DNA of 64,000 nucleotides, taken from assembly GCA_947448025.1 (NCBI GenBank), contig CANFLV010000014.1:1-64000 (forward strand), written 5' to 3'. The stretch is from Oxalobacteraceae bacterium (GTDB lineage Bacteria > Pseudomonadota > Gammaproteobacteria > Burkholderiales > Burkholderiaceae_D). Every line of letters starts with the position of its first letter. Position 1 is the stretch's first letter. The notes under the pieces are model-generated. The model did no database searches and was not told the origin of the DNA. It saw only the letters and a list, made by a program, of their open reading frames with translations. The translations under genes and the position numbers were made by a program. This document shows positions 8,561-18,000 of this stretch, in pieces.

Positions 8561-9327
8561 TGCCGGACTCAATCGACCTGACGATCATTTTTCCGGCACT
8601 GCTGGCCGGCCTGCTGGTACTGGCAACGCATGTGCCGCTGGGCGCGCAGGTGCTCAAGCGCGGCATCGTCTTCATCGATCTGGCGATTGCACAGATCGCC
8701 GCGCTCGGCGTAATTATGGCCGGCATGGCTGACCTCGATCCGCAAGGCTGGATGGTGCAAGTCGCCGCCGGCAGCGCAGCTGTCCTGGGCGCCTTCCTGC
8801 TGACCTGGACCGAGAAGCGCTGGCCCGAAGTTCAGGAAGCGCAGATCGGTGTGCTGTTCGTCTTGGCCGCGACCGGCGGCTTGCTGCTGCTGGCGCACAA
8901 TCCCCACGGCGGCGAACATCTGCGTGACCTGCTGTCGGGGCAAATCCTGTGGGTTAGTTATGCGCAGCTGCTATTACCGGCGATCGGCACGGTGGCGATC
9001 CTGCTGGCACTGCGTTTTTTCAATGCGCGCATCGGGCGGCTGGGCTTTTATCTGATCTTTGCGCTGGCAGTCACGGCCTCGGTGCAGCTGGTCGGTGTGT
9101 ACCTCGTCTTTGCCAGCCTGATCGTGCCGAGTCTGGGCGCGCGTAATCATCCGGAAGCGCGGCGACTGCCGCTGGCTTTTGGCATCGGCATAGGCGCTTA
9201 TGTGATCGGACTCGTGCTGTCACTGCTGTTTGATTTGCCGTCGGGCGCGCTGATCGTGTGGTGTCTCGCGGGGCTGGCGGTGCTGGTGTATTCGCTGGGT
9301 CCGAAGGCAGAAGTCAAAACCATCTAA
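8557..9327 (+). CDS. znuB: Zinc ABC transporter permease (ZnuB-like, ABC-3 family)
   Basis: A 256-residue inner-membrane protein with about seven to eight hydrophobic segments. Features of ABC-3 permeases include the early GAQVLKRGIVFIDLAIAQIAALG and the later VQLVGVYLVFASLIVPS. It overlaps the end of znuA by four bases (ATGA), so the two are translationally coupled. An ATPase gene (znuC) would normally be next to it, but the next genes are an unrelated toxin-antitoxin pair. Confidence 0.86.
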   Translation: MMPDSIDLTIIFPALLAGLLVLATHVPLGAQVLKRGIVFIDLAIAQIAALGVIMAGMADLDPQGWMVQVAAGSAAVLGAFLLTWTEKRWPEVQEAQIGVLFVLAATGGLLLLAHNPHGGEHLRDLLSGQILWVSYAQLLLPAIGTVAILLALRFFNARIGRLGFYLIFALAVTASVQLVGVYLVFASLIVPSLGARNHPEARRLPLAFGIGIGAYVIGLVLSLLFDLPSGALIVWCLAGLAVLVYSLGPKAEVKTI

Positions 9328-9451
9328 ATCATCAAGAGCTGATGGCGCTTTAAAATACCTCAATGCGTCGAATCCGATCATGCCTGTGTGTGCATCAACA
9401 TTCGGACGCCGCGCATTAATGATCGTTAAATGAGTCATTATAATAATAAGC

Positions 9452-9465
9452 CTCGATTAATCGAG
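9452..9465. promoter_or_regulatory. Perfect palindrome, candidate HipB operator
   Basis: CTCGATTAATCGAG is a perfect 14-bp inverted repeat immediately upstream of the hipBA -35 box. A second TCGAGC lies at 9511-9516, just past the -10 box and inside a TTTAAA...TTTTAAA inverted repeat. This arrangement fits autorepression by the XRE-type antitoxin. Confidence 0.6.
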
Positions 9466-9471
9466 CATATA

Positions 9472-9500
9472 TTGACAGTCGAACTTGAGTTAAATAGTAT
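9472..9500 (+). promoter_or_regulatory. Strong sigma70 promoter of the hipBA-like operon
   Basis: A consensus -35 TTGACA (9472-9477), a 17-bp spacer and TAGTAT (9495-9500) precede the antitoxin gene by about 46 bp. The surrounding AT-rich 120 bp contrast with the GC-rich flanks. Confidence 0.75.
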
Positions 9501-9546
9501 GTTCTTTAAATCGAGCTTTTAAACCATCAGGAATGATTTAACGCAC

Positions 9547-9888
9547 ATGAAAGTACGACAGTCAGCAATGCTCAGCGCGCATTTGACGCAGGAAATGGCT
9601 CACCTCGGCCAACTTCTTGCGCGCTTGCGCCACGCACGCAAGATCAAGCAGGCGGATGCGGCCCTGCGCGCAGGACTGTCGCGCAATACCGCCTACCGCA
9701 TTGAGAAGGGCGACGCCGGCTTGGCAATTGGACAGATGCTCCGCTATCTGAACGCCATTGCGCCAGACGCAACATTGAAGACCCTGCTGATGGAGTCCGA
9801 CCCGGCGCTGGCGGCTTTGCAGACGCAAGAGTCGACGAAACGTGTCCGCGACCTCAGTGCGGCAGAACTCGACGACTTGAACTTTTAA
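9547..9888 (+). CDS. hipB: HipB-like XRE-family antitoxin
   Basis: A 113-residue protein with a helix-turn-helix of the XRE type around residues 20-75 (LLARLRHARKIKQADAALRA, then LSRNTAYRIEKGDAG). A charged C-terminal tail ends in DLSAAELDDLNF. HipB proteins bind operators upstream of their own operon and neutralise HipA. It lies 42 bp before the hipA-like gene on the same strand, directly behind a strong promoter with a palindrome. At 113 residues it is slightly longer than E. coli HipB. Confidence 0.82.
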   Translation: MKVRQSAMLSAHLTQEMAHLGQLLARLRHARKIKQADAALRAGLSRNTAYRIEKGDAGLAIGQMLRYLNAIAPDATLKTLLMESDPALAALQTQESTKRVRDLSAAELDDLNF

Positions 9889-9930
9889 AACCTGGCGCAC
9901 AAGCTCTAGCCTTTCATCTGAAGTGGAATT

Positions 9931-11277
9931 GTGATGGCTGCTAAAGAACTGAAACTCATGACCTTCGCCTACCTGGGTGAAAGCTGGGCACCCTGCGGCC
10001 AACTCACCATGACCGAACAGGGTCCTGAGCTGCTGGCATCGCGCTTCGCCTACGGTCTGAACTACCTCAATCGCCCCAATGCGCTGGAAGTTGATCCCGT
10101 CAGCTTGGCGTTTCATGGGCAACAGTCAGTCAAAGGCAAGCTGCTACTGCCCGTCAACAAGCTCGCGAACTTCGGCGGCATCCGCGACGCGGCGCCCGAC
10201 GCTTGGGGGCGCAGGGTGATCGAAGCGAAACTCAAGGTGCCTGCCAACAGCCTGGCCGAGTCGCAATACCTGCTGCATGCGGGCTGCCAAAGGGTCGGCG
10301 CGATGGACATCCGCGCCACCATCCATGACGAGCCCAAGGACGCCATTACCAGTATTCACGCGCTGGCTTACCTGATGGAAGCGGCAGAGCGTATCGAGGC
10401 GGGCGAAAACATTCCTGCGCACCTTGACACCATTTTCAACAATGGGACTGCGCTAGGCGGGGCACGCCCCAAAGCGACGGTGCGCGACGAGAGCGGCGCC
10501 CTGTGGCTAGCCAAGTTTCAAAGCAAGAATGACGCGTTCGACATTCCTGCAGTCGAATGTGCGGCACTGGTACTGGCAAGAGAAACGGGCTTGAACGTGC
10601 CGCCCGTAGAGACGCGCAGTCTAGGCAATCGCCGCATCATGATGATTCAACGCTTCGACCGCTACTGGCTGGCGCAAGGGATGCTACCGAATGCAGCCAC
10701 AGACTTGCTGCGCTTGCCCGCCGACGGATTGACCGAGCGCCGCCTGGGCTTTGTGAGTGGCTTGACCCTTGTGGGATGCGACGAGACTGAGTCGCGGACA
10801 AAATCCTATGCCGACCTGGCCATGGCGATACGCAGGTACTGCCATCCGAGCACGATTCGCGCAGACAATGAGGAGCTCTTTAAGCGCATGGTGTTCAACA
10901 TCTTCGTGAGCAATGACGACGACCACTTACGCAATCATGGATTCCTCTGGGACCCTCGACTAGCCGGTTGGCGGCTGAGTCCCCTCTACGACGTGTTGCC
11001 GCGACCGAGTATTGCGACCGAACGCTATCTGCATCTTGGCATTGGACCGCAAGGTCGCCTCGCGACGCTCGACAATGCGCTGGCCGGGCACGCCATATTT
11101 TCCTTAAGCCTGGCGCGCGCATGCACATTGATAGGCGAAGTCTGGCGCTGCGTTCGGGAGTGGAAGGTGTCGTTCGAGCACTCGGGCGTCTTGGCAGACG
11201 ACATTGCCAAGATTGCGCCTGCGTTCAGACACGTGGACGATATCAGCACTGCCGGCACACGCAAGCTGCTGCCTTGA
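9931..11277 (+). CDS. hipA: HipA-like serine/threonine kinase toxin
   Basis: A 448-residue HipA-fold kinase; translation can begin at GTG 9931 or the adjacent ATG 9934. Family landmarks are GGARPKATV (the GG.xPK phosphate-binding/lysine motif), the catalytic-loop-like NIFVSNDDDHLRNHGFLWD, and the metal-binding LSPLYDVLP. All expected catalytic Asp/Asn residues appear present, so the protein should be active. In E. coli, HipA phosphorylates glutamyl-tRNA synthetase and triggers persistence; the target here is unknown. No HipS-like third partner is seen. Confidence 0.85.
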   Translation: MMAAKELKLMTFAYLGESWAPCGQLTMTEQGPELLASRFAYGLNYLNRPNALEVDPVSLAFHGQQSVKGKLLLPVNKLANFGGIRDAAPDAWGRRVIEAKLKVPANSLAESQYLLHAGCQRVGAMDIRATIHDEPKDAITSIHALAYLMEAAERIEAGENIPAHLDTIFNNGTALGGARPKATVRDESGALWLAKFQSKNDAFDIPAVECAALVLARETGLNVPPVETRSLGNRRIMMIQRFDRYWLAQGMLPNAATDLLRLPADGLTERRLGFVSGLTLVGCDETESRTKSYADLAMAIRRYCHPSTIRADNEELFKRMVFNIFVSNDDDHLRNHGFLWDPRLAGWRLSPLYDVLPRPSIATERYLHLGIGPQGRLATLDNALAGHAIFSLSLARACTLIGEVWRCVREWKVSFEHSGVLADDIAKIAPAFRHVDDISTAGTRKLLP

Positions 11278-11340
11278 TACATGCCGCGCTGACGTGTGTG
11301 AGAGCGCTTAACTAGCGTCTCAAATCGCAGGTCCAGCTTT

Positions 11341-12738
11341 TCACTCTGCCGGCGACCATCCGCCGCCCAGCACCTTGTACAAGCTCACCTGATTTTGCAT
11401 GCTCGCCAGCGTAACCTGCACCGTCGCCTGCTGCGCGGCGAACAAGGCACGCTGCGCATCGAGCAAATCGAGGTAGCTCGAAGCACCATTGCGATAGCGC
11501 AGATCGGATAGATTGAAACGCACCGACTCCGCGTCGGTCTGCGCCTTTTGCGCACGCAGCTGCTCATCAAAGGTCGCGCGACCGGCAAGCGCATCGGCGA
11601 CTTCACGGAAGGCTGTTTGTATCGTGCGTTCATACTGCGCAACGGCGATATCACGCTGTGCAGTGGCGACATCCAGATTGCCTTGGTTACGTCCGGCGTC
11701 AAACAGCGGCTGCACGATTTGCGATGTGAAGGTCCACGCAAACGCGCCCGGGAATAATCCCGACAGCTCATTGCTGGCGACACCAGCACTGCCGGTCAGA
11801 CTAATGCGCGGGAAAAACGCTGCGCGCGCGGCACCAATATTCGCATTGGCTGCCATCAGCTGACGCTCGGCTGCGCGTATGTCGGGACGGCTAGTGAGCA
11901 GATCCGACGGCAAGCCGGCTGGCAGCGCAGAACCAAACTTGACGCTGGCCAGTGTCGCACCCTGCGGCAGCGCCGTTTTCAAAGGCTGACCGACCAACAG
12001 GACCAAGGTATTTTCATCGAGCGCGCGTTGCCGCTGCTGCTGCGCGAGCGTGGCGCGGGCCGACTCCAGCAGCGATTCGGATTGACGGAAATCGAGCGCA
12101 GAGACGACGCCGTTGTCAAACTTCAGCTTCGTCAGTTTGAACTGCTCTTCACGCGTGCCTAGGGTTTGTGTAGTCAGCGCCAGCAAGTCCTGATCCGCTA
12201 ACAGCGCGAGGTAAGCATTCGCGACGGCAGCGACCAGACCGATATGCACATTCTTGCGCGCCTCTTCGCTGGCGAGGTATTGCGACAGTCCCGCATCCGA
12301 CAGGCTGCGGATGCGACCGAAAAAATCCAGCTCATACGAAGTCGCCGACAAGCCGGCCGCGTAACTGCTGTTTTGCCCCGTCGCTGACGGCAAACGCTGG
12401 CCATTGAAGGCGACGCCGACCGTCGGATAAATATCGGCACGGCGTATCTGATACTGCGCCCGGGCCTGCTCGATATTGAGGATAGCAACGCGCAGGTCAC
12501 GGTTATTTTGCAGCGCCTGCGCAATCAGGCTGTTGAGCGCTGGATCAGGGAAGAACTGCTGCCATTCGATCTGGCTTGCAGCAGCTGAGGAGGCGTTCTG
12601 CATGCCCGGGAATTGTGCCGCCACGGGTGCCGGCGGACGCACATAATCGGGCGCGAGCGACATGCAGCCCGACAGCATCAGGGCTGCACTGAACGTAGTG
12701 AAGGCAAACTTGCGTTTGGCGTGATGGGCAATTTTCAT
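11341..12738 (-). CDS. RND efflux outer-membrane lipoprotein (OprM/NodT family)
   Basis: A 465-residue TolC-like outer-membrane factor. It has a lipoprotein signal with lipobox LSGC at about residues 22-25, followed by APDYVRPPAP, the usual start of mature NodT-family proteins. Two repeats of the outer-membrane-factor domain are seen, with SYELDFFGRIRSLSDAG in the first and LTSRPDIRAAERQLMAANANIGAARAAFFP in the second (given in parts). The start overlaps the pump stop by ATGA. It is the third gene of an adaptor-pump-channel operon. Confidence 0.92.
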   Translation of the reverse strand: MKIAHHAKRKFAFTTFSAALMLSGCMSLAPDYVRPPAPVAAQFPGMQNASSAAASQIEWQQFFPDPALNSLIAQALQNNRDLRVAILNIEQARAQYQIRRADIYPTVGVAFNGQRLPSATGQNSSYAAGLSATSYELDFFGRIRSLSDAGLSQYLASEEARKNVHIGLVAAVANAYLALLADQDLLALTTQTLGTREEQFKLTKLKFDNGVVSALDFRQSESLLESARATLAQQQRQRALDENTLVLLVGQPLKTALPQGATLASVKFGSALPAGLPSDLLTSRPDIRAAERQLMAANANIGAARAAFFPRISLTGSAGVASNELSGLFPGAFAWTFTSQIVQPLFDAGRNQGNLDVATAQRDIAVAQYERTIQTAFREVADALAGRATFDEQLRAQKAQTDAESVRFNLSDLRYRNGASSYLDLLDAQRALFAAQQATVQVTLASMQNQVSLYKVLGGGWSPAE

Positions 12739-15700
12739 GACTGCTCTCCGTGTACATTTGCTGCCGGCGGCGCGTCGGTATCCGCTTCATGCGCATAGAT
12801 TTTGCGCTGCCGTTCACTGCCTTTGAAAATCTTGCGCACGACGACAAAGAACAGAGGCACGAAAAAAACCCCCAGTGCTGTGGCCGTGATCATGCCGCCC
12901 ATGACACTGGTGCCGATGGCGCGCTGACTGGCCGAGCCTGCGCCAGAAGAAATCACCAGCGGCAGCACGCCGAGGATAAAGGCCAGCGAAGTCATCAGGA
13001 TAGGCCGGAAGCGCAAATGGCAGGCTTCGACGACCGCGTCGATAGCGCTCTTACCCTGCGCCTGTAATTCCTTGGCAAATTCAACGATCAGCACAGCGTT
13101 CTTCGCGCCCAGACCAATAATCGTAATTAAGCCGACCTTGAAATAAACATCGTTCGGCAAGCCGCGGAAACTAGCGCCGAACAAGGCGCCCAGAACACCG
13201 AGCGGCACGACCAGCAGCACGACGACAGGGATCGACCAGCTTTCATACAAGGCCGACAGTGCGAGAAAAACTGCCAGCATCGCGAAACCCAGCAGCATGA
13301 ACACCGTCGAGCCAGAAAGCTTTTCTTCCCGCGACTGACCGGTCCACTCGTAGGCAAAGCCGGCCGGTAATTGCGCAGCGAGTTTTTCCATTTCGTCCAG
13401 CGCGTCGCCGGTGCTAAAGCCAGGCGCCGCATCACCCGACAAACGCATGGTCGGATAGCCGTTATAGCGCACGGTCTGCATCGGTCCGACGATCCACTTC
13501 GTGCTGGCAAAGGCCGACAGCGGCACGGTTTGTCCTTTTATATTGATGGCATTGAGCTTCAGCAGATCTTCCGGCTGCATGCGCGTAGGCGCGTCGGATT
13601 GTACGACCACGCGTTGCAGGCGTCCGTGATTCGGAAAGTCATTGATATACGCCGAACCCATCGAAGTCGAAATCGCCGTATTGATCGCATCGAAGGAAAC
13701 GCCGAGCGCATTGGCCTTTTCGCGATCGATGTCGAGCTGTAATTGCGGCGCATCTTCAAGACCTTCGGGACGCGTGCCGACCAGCACCTTGCTTTGCGAG
13801 GCCAGGCCGAGCAGCTGATTACGCGCTGCCAGCAGAGCCGCACGCCCCATGCCGCCGCGGTCTTGCAAACGGAAAGAGAAACCCGTGCCACGACCGAGTT
13901 CCGGAATCGGCGGCGGGCTGATCACAAAAATGAAGGCGTCGCGTATGCGTGAGAGCGCACCTGTTGCGCGGCCGGACAGCGCTTCGGCCGAGTTCTTCGC
14001 CTCCTTGCGCTCGGACCAGTCTTTCAGCGTGATGAAGCCCAGCGCCGCATTCTGGCCCTGACCGGAAAAGCTGAAACCCAGCACCGCGACCATGCTCTTG
14101 ACTTCAGGCTGGCTGAGGATGAATTTTTCGACGTCCTTCATTACGTTAGAAGTCCGCTCCAGCGTCGCGCCCGGCGGCAGCTGGATATTGGCGAGGATGT
14201 AACCCTGGTCTTCATTCGGCAAGAACGACGAAGGCATGCGTACAAACATTACGCCCACGACGGCTACCAGCACCGCGAACACGACGAGGCCGCGCCCGGT
14301 GCGACTGACCAGGCGCGAGACGAGTCCTTCATAGCCTTTCGCGCCGCGCGAGAATTTGCGGTTGAACCAGCCAAAGAAGCCGCGCTTTTCGTGGTGATGA
14401 CCCGCCTCGACCGGCTGCAGCAAATGCGCGCACAGTGCCGGCGTCAACGACAGCGCCATGAAGGCCGAAAACAGGATGGACGAGACCATCACGACCGAGA
14501 ACTGGCGATAGATATTACCGACCGCGCCACTAAAAAACGCCAGCGGCACGAACACCGAAATCAGCACGACCGTGACGCCAATGATGGCGCCGGAAATCTG
14601 CTGCATGGCCTTGCGCGTGGCGGCCAGCGGCGGCAAGCCCTCCTCGCTCATGATGCGTTCGACGTTTTCAACCACCACGATGGCATCATCGACGACGATA
14701 CCGATCACCAGCACCATGCCGAACATGGTCAGCACATTGATCGAAAAACCAAACGCCAGCAACACTGCGAACGTGCCCATCAATGCCACCGGCACGACGA
14801 TGGTCGGAATGATCGTATAGCGGAAATTTTGCAGGAACACGAACATCACGAGGAAGACGAGCACGACTGCTTCGACCAAGGTCTCGACGACCTGCTTGAT
14901 GGAGATATCGACGAAACCCGAGCTGTCAAATGGAATGTCCCATTTGACACCAGCCGGGAAATACCGCGCCAGTTCCGTCATGCGCTGGCGGATCAGGCGG
15001 GCTGTCTCGAGCGCATTGCCGGTCGAGGCGAGCTGCACGCCGATGCCGGTGGACGGCTTGCCGTTCAGGCGCGTGGAAGTACTGTATTGCTGCGCACCGA
15101 GTTCGATGCGGGCGACGTCTTTAAGGCGTACGGTAGAGCCATCGCTATTGGCGCGCAGGATGATATTGCCGAATTCTTCGACGCTGCCGAGCTGACCCGG
15201 CACGACCACGGTCGCGGTGATTGACTGGCCGACGATATTGGGTAGGTCACCGATAGTGCCGGAGGAGACCTGCGCGTTTTGCGTGCGGATGGCATTGTTG
15301 ACGTCCGCTGCCGAGAGATTGAAGCCGACTAATTTCGCCGGATCGATCCAGACGCGCATGGCCTTTTCGGTGCCGAACAATTGCGCCTGGCCGACGCCGG
15401 GTACGCGCTGCAGTTCCGGCAAGACCGTACGTGAAGCATAGTCGCCCAGCGCCACCGGATCGAACTTCGGATCGTCTGACGACAGCACCGCAAACAGCAG
15501 GAAGTTCGCGCGCGCCTGCTCGACGCGGATACCTTGCTGGATCACCGCCTGTGGCAGGCGCGGCGTGGCGCGCGAGAGGCGGTTTTGCACATCGACCTGC
15601 GCCAGCGCTGGATTGGTCGCAGTAGAAAAACTGATCGTCAGCGTGCCGGTACCATTGGCCTGGCTGATCGACTCCATGTAGACGAGGCCGAGCGCGCCAT

Positions 15701-15908
15701 TCATTTCGCGTTCGATCACGCTGATGACGGCGTCTTCCAGCGTTTGCGCCGAGGCACCCGGATAGGCGACGTTGACGACGATAGATGGCGGCGCCACAGG
15801 CGGATATTGGGCGATCGGCAATTGCGTGATCGACACGCCGCCAAGGACGAGGATGAAGAGGGCAATTACCCAGGCGAAGATCGGGCGATCAATAAAAAAA
15901 CGGGCCAT
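12735..15908 (-). CDS. RND multidrug efflux pump (AcrB/MexB/HAE1 family)
   Basis: A 1057-residue inner-membrane pump that starts MARFFIDRPIFAWVIALFIL, as AcrB does. Proton-relay residues are present: the Asp pair in GIVVDDAIVVVENVERIM and the lysine in GLGAKNAVLIVEFAKEL. Periplasmic porter segments and the late FRPILMTSLAFILGVLPL are as in the family. Length is normal for HAE1 pumps (about 1040-1060). It sits 53 bp after the adaptor and overlaps the outer-membrane factor. Substrates are presumably hydrophobic drugs or solvents, but cannot be read from sequence. Confidence 0.94.
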   Translation of the reverse strand: MARFFIDRPIFAWVIALFILVLGGVSITQLPIAQYPPVAPPSIVVNVAYPGASAQTLEDAVISVIEREMNGALGLVYMESISQANGTGTLTISFSTATNPALAQVDVQNRLSRATPRLPQAVIQQGIRVEQARANFLLFAVLSSDDPKFDPVALGDYASRTVLPELQRVPGVGQAQLFGTEKAMRVWIDPAKLVGFNLSAADVNNAIRTQNAQVSSGTIGDLPNIVGQSITATVVVPGQLGSVEEFGNIILRANSDGSTVRLKDVARIELGAQQYSTSTRLNGKPSTGIGVQLASTGNALETARLIRQRMTELARYFPAGVKWDIPFDSSGFVDISIKQVVETLVEAVVLVFLVMFVFLQNFRYTIIPTIVVPVALMGTFAVLLAFGFSINVLTMFGMVLVIGIVVDDAIVVVENVERIMSEEGLPPLAATRKAMQQISGAIIGVTVVLISVFVPLAFFSGAVGNIYRQFSVVMVSSILFSAFMALSLTPALCAHLLQPVEAGHHHEKRGFFGWFNRKFSRGAKGYEGLVSRLVSRTGRGLVVFAVLVAVVGVMFVRMPSSFLPNEDQGYILANIQLPPGATLERTSNVMKDVEKFILSQPEVKSMVAVLGFSFSGQGQNAALGFITLKDWSERKEAKNSAEALSGRATGALSRIRDAFIFVISPPPIPELGRGTGFSFRLQDRGGMGRAALLAARNQLLGLASQSKVLVGTRPEGLEDAPQLQLDIDREKANALGVSFDAINTAISTSMGSAYINDFPNHGRLQRVVVQSDAPTRMQPEDLLKLNAINIKGQTVPLSAFASTKWIVGPMQTVRYNGYPTMRLSGDAAPGFSTGDALDEMEKLAAQLPAGFAYEWTGQSREEKLSGSTVFMLLGFAMLAVFLALSALYESWSIPVVVLLVVPLGVLGALFGASFRGLPNDVYFKVGLITIIGLGAKNAVLIVEFAKELQAQGKSAIDAVVEACHLRFRPILMTSLAFILGVLPLVISSGAGSASQRAIGTSVMGGMITATALGVFFVPLFFVVVRKIFKGSERQRKIYAHEADTDAPPAANVHGEQS

Positions 15909-15961
15909 GAATTACTCCGGCAAACACCCGCATGCAGCAGGTGCCACCAATTTTCAACAGA

Positions 15962-17221
15962 TTAAGGTGCGCTGGCAGGCGAGGATTTTTTTGCTTCAGT
16001 GCTGGCGCTGGGTGAGGCAGATGCGGCACTTGAAGATGCGGGTGCAGCGGCGGCAGTCGCGCTCGCCACCCACGGCACAGGTTTGACCGTGGCACCGGGC
16101 GCGCGCATTTTCTGGAAGCCGTCGACGATGACTTTTTCGCCTGCCTTCAGGCCATCGAGCACGACCCATTGCTTGTCTTGCGCGCTGCCGACCTTGATCG
16201 TACGCGGCACGGTTTTATTTTCTTCATTAACGACGAGGACAGTATCGCCCTGTTCAGAGCGCGTCACAGCCTGCTGCGGCAGCAGGATCGCCGACGGCAA
16301 GGTCGACTGTGACAGACGTACCCGCACATACTGTCCCGGTAACAGCAGACCATCCTGATTCGGCACGAGCGCACGCAAGGTCACCTGACCCGAAGTCGGG
16401 TCGACGCTGATATCAGAGAACAGTAGTTTGCCACTACGTGGTGCAGCGCCGTCGATAAGGATAGCGACTGGCACAGCAGCGGCGACAGCGCCTTTTACCG
16501 GCGCACTCATGCTGCGCAAACGCGTGACTTCATTGGCCGACTGGGTAAAGTTGACATAGACCTCATTCGTTTGCTGCACCAGCGCGAGCTGAGTCGCTTC
16601 GCCCTGACTGACCAGCGCGCCTTCTGTCACGAGGGCGCGGCCGATACGACCGGAGATCGGTGAAGTTACGCGAGCGTAACCAAGATTGATCTGCGCTGTT
16701 TGTACAGCAGCCTTGCCAGCCGCGACATCCGCCTCGGCCTGCTTTTCTGCCGCGATGACAGTGAGGTATTCCTGCTTGCTGACGGCGTTCGCTTCAGCGA
16801 GCGGTTTGTAGCGCTGAGCCTGCGCTGCGGCCTGGGTTAAGTTGGCCTGTGCTTTGGCCAATGCTGCCTGTGCACTGGCAAAGGTCGCTTCGTACAGGCT
16901 GGCGTCGATCTGGAACAGGGGCTGGCCTTCGGCGACTTCACTGCCTTCAGTGAACAGGCGTTTTTGCACAATGCCATTGACGCGCGCCCGGACCTGCGCT
17001 GTACGCACCGGTTCGACACGACCTGGCAGTTCAGTTTGCAGGGCTACCGGTGCGAAGCTGACGCTAACGACGCCGACTTCGGGCGGCGGCGGTGGCGCGC
17101 CGGCAGCTTGTTGCACGCCGCCCTTACCGCAGCCGGCGAGTCCGGCGATTAACAAGGCGGCCAGCACTGCGCGAGCCTGAACTGGCAGCGTGGGAATTTG
17201 AAATGGCGGGATCATGCGCAT
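15962..17221 (-). CDS. RND efflux periplasmic adaptor lipoprotein (AcrA family)
   Basis: A 419-residue membrane fusion protein. The start at ATG 17221 follows an AGGTG ribosome site; the frame is open to 17461, but that stretch is noncoding in character. A lipoprotein signal with lipobox LAGC lies near residue 29. The lipoyl/hairpin part (LPGRVEPVRTAQVRARVNG, later INLGYARVTSPISGRIGRA) and beta-barrel domain follow. The C-terminus is Ala/Ser/Pro-rich. It is the first gene of the adaptor-pump-channel operon. Confidence 0.9.
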   Translation of the reverse strand: MRMIPPFQIPTLPVQARAVLAALLIAGLAGCGKGGVQQAAGAPPPPPEVGVVSVSFAPVALQTELPGRVEPVRTAQVRARVNGIVQKRLFTEGSEVAEGQPLFQIDASLYEATFASAQAALAKAQANLTQAAAQAQRYKPLAEANAVSKQEYLTVIAAEKQAEADVAAGKAAVQTAQINLGYARVTSPISGRIGRALVTEGALVSQGEATQLALVQQTNEVYVNFTQSANEVTRLRSMSAPVKGAVAAAVPVAILIDGAAPRSGKLLFSDISVDPTSGQVTLRALVPNQDGLLLPGQYVRVRLSQSTLPSAILLPQQAVTRSEQGDTVLVVNEENKTVPRTIKVGSAQDKQWVVLDGLKAGEKVIVDGFQKMRAPGATVKPVPWVASATAAAAPASSSAASASPSASTEAKKSSPASAP

Positions 17222-17324
17222 CAGTTTTACACCTGAAAAATTGGGGGTGGCGCGAGAGCGCGTCGAAAGTCGCTGACTGGCGGGGATGGAAAACGAATAC
17301 CAATGCCATAAATGCGCTGGCGGA

Positions 17325-17356
17325 GTATATACGAGCATAGGCAAATGCATATTTGC
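17325..17356. promoter_or_regulatory. Palindromic control region upstream of the first RND operon
   Basis: The 251-bp gap between tlpA and the adaptor holds two inverted repeats: GCAAATGCATATTTGC (17341-17356, arms GCAAAT/ATTTGC) and the perfect GTATATAC (17325-17332). They lie about 100 bp before the adaptor start. Efflux operons of this type are usually repressed by a TetR regulator binding such a site, but no regulator gene is adjacent. Confidence 0.4.
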
Positions 17357-17472
17357 TGGCGGTCTTACGGATGGGTGTTGCCACATGCGGTAATTGTCTC
17401 GAAGGTAATCGATGCGGTAGAGTGCCACAAAATACAGCTTGCGCAAATTACTTGGAGACACTTCAAGACGTA

Positions 17473-18000
17473 TCAGGCCTTCAAGGCCTTCTCAAGCAAA
17501 GCATGCAACTCCGCAAACTCCGGCTCCCCCACATAGCGCTTGATCACATTGCCATCCTTGCCAATCACGTAAGTAGTCGGCGTCAGCTTGACGTCACCAT
17601 AAGCCTTGGCGACTTCGCCAGTCAGGTCGAGCGCGACCTTGAACGGCAGCTGGCGCGTTTCAGCGAAATTGACGACGTAGTTCGGCACGTCGTAGCTCAT
17701 CGCTACGGCAATGAATTCCAGACCCTGGGATTTGTATTTATTGTAGGTCTCGGCCATAGCTGGCATTTCATGCACGCAGGTCGTGCAGCTGGTAGCCCAG
17801 AAATTAACCATCACGACTTTGCCACGCAGGCTGGCTGAGGGAATGACTTCGCCGGTGATGGTTTTGTAGGTCACCTGCGGTGCGGGCTGGGACTTGACGC
17901 TGGAGAATGCGCCCAGGGCGGTCAGGACACCAATGATGATGGCGGTGGCAGCGCCCATGGTGAGACGTTTGCGCCGTGCGGAAGACAGAGGTGCGGACAT
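17473..18000 (-). CDS. TlpA-family periplasmic thiol-disulfide oxidoreductase
   Basis: A 175-residue thioredoxin-fold protein with an N-terminal membrane anchor (GAATAIIIGVLTALGAF, residues about 16-32). The active site is WATSCTTCVHEMP, a CxxC with the unusual pair TT between the cysteines. The cis-proline region TPTTYVIGKDG is present. Proteins like this reduce apocytochrome or other periplasmic cysteines; its position just beyond the sox genes suggests service to Sox proteins or cytochromes. A TATAAT is seen upstream at 18036-18031 without a good -35. Confidence 0.85.
   Translation of the reverse strand: MSAPLSSARRKRLTMGAATAIIIGVLTALGAFSSVKSQPAPQVTYKTITGEVIPSASLRGKVVMVNFWATSCTTCVHEMPAMAETYNKYKSQGLEFIAVAMSYDVPNYVVNFAETRQLPFKVALDLTGEVAKAYGDVKLTPTTYVIGKDGNVIKRYVGEPEFAELHALLEKALKA

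Noticed and set aside
9330-9344. CATCA-AGAGC-TGATG hairpin after znuB as a terminator
   Set aside because: The stem is only five weak pairs and there is no clear T-run.
14391-15224. A 277-residue plus-strand frame rich in His, Asp and Arg
   Set aside because: Antisense to the AcrB-like pump with low-complexity composition.
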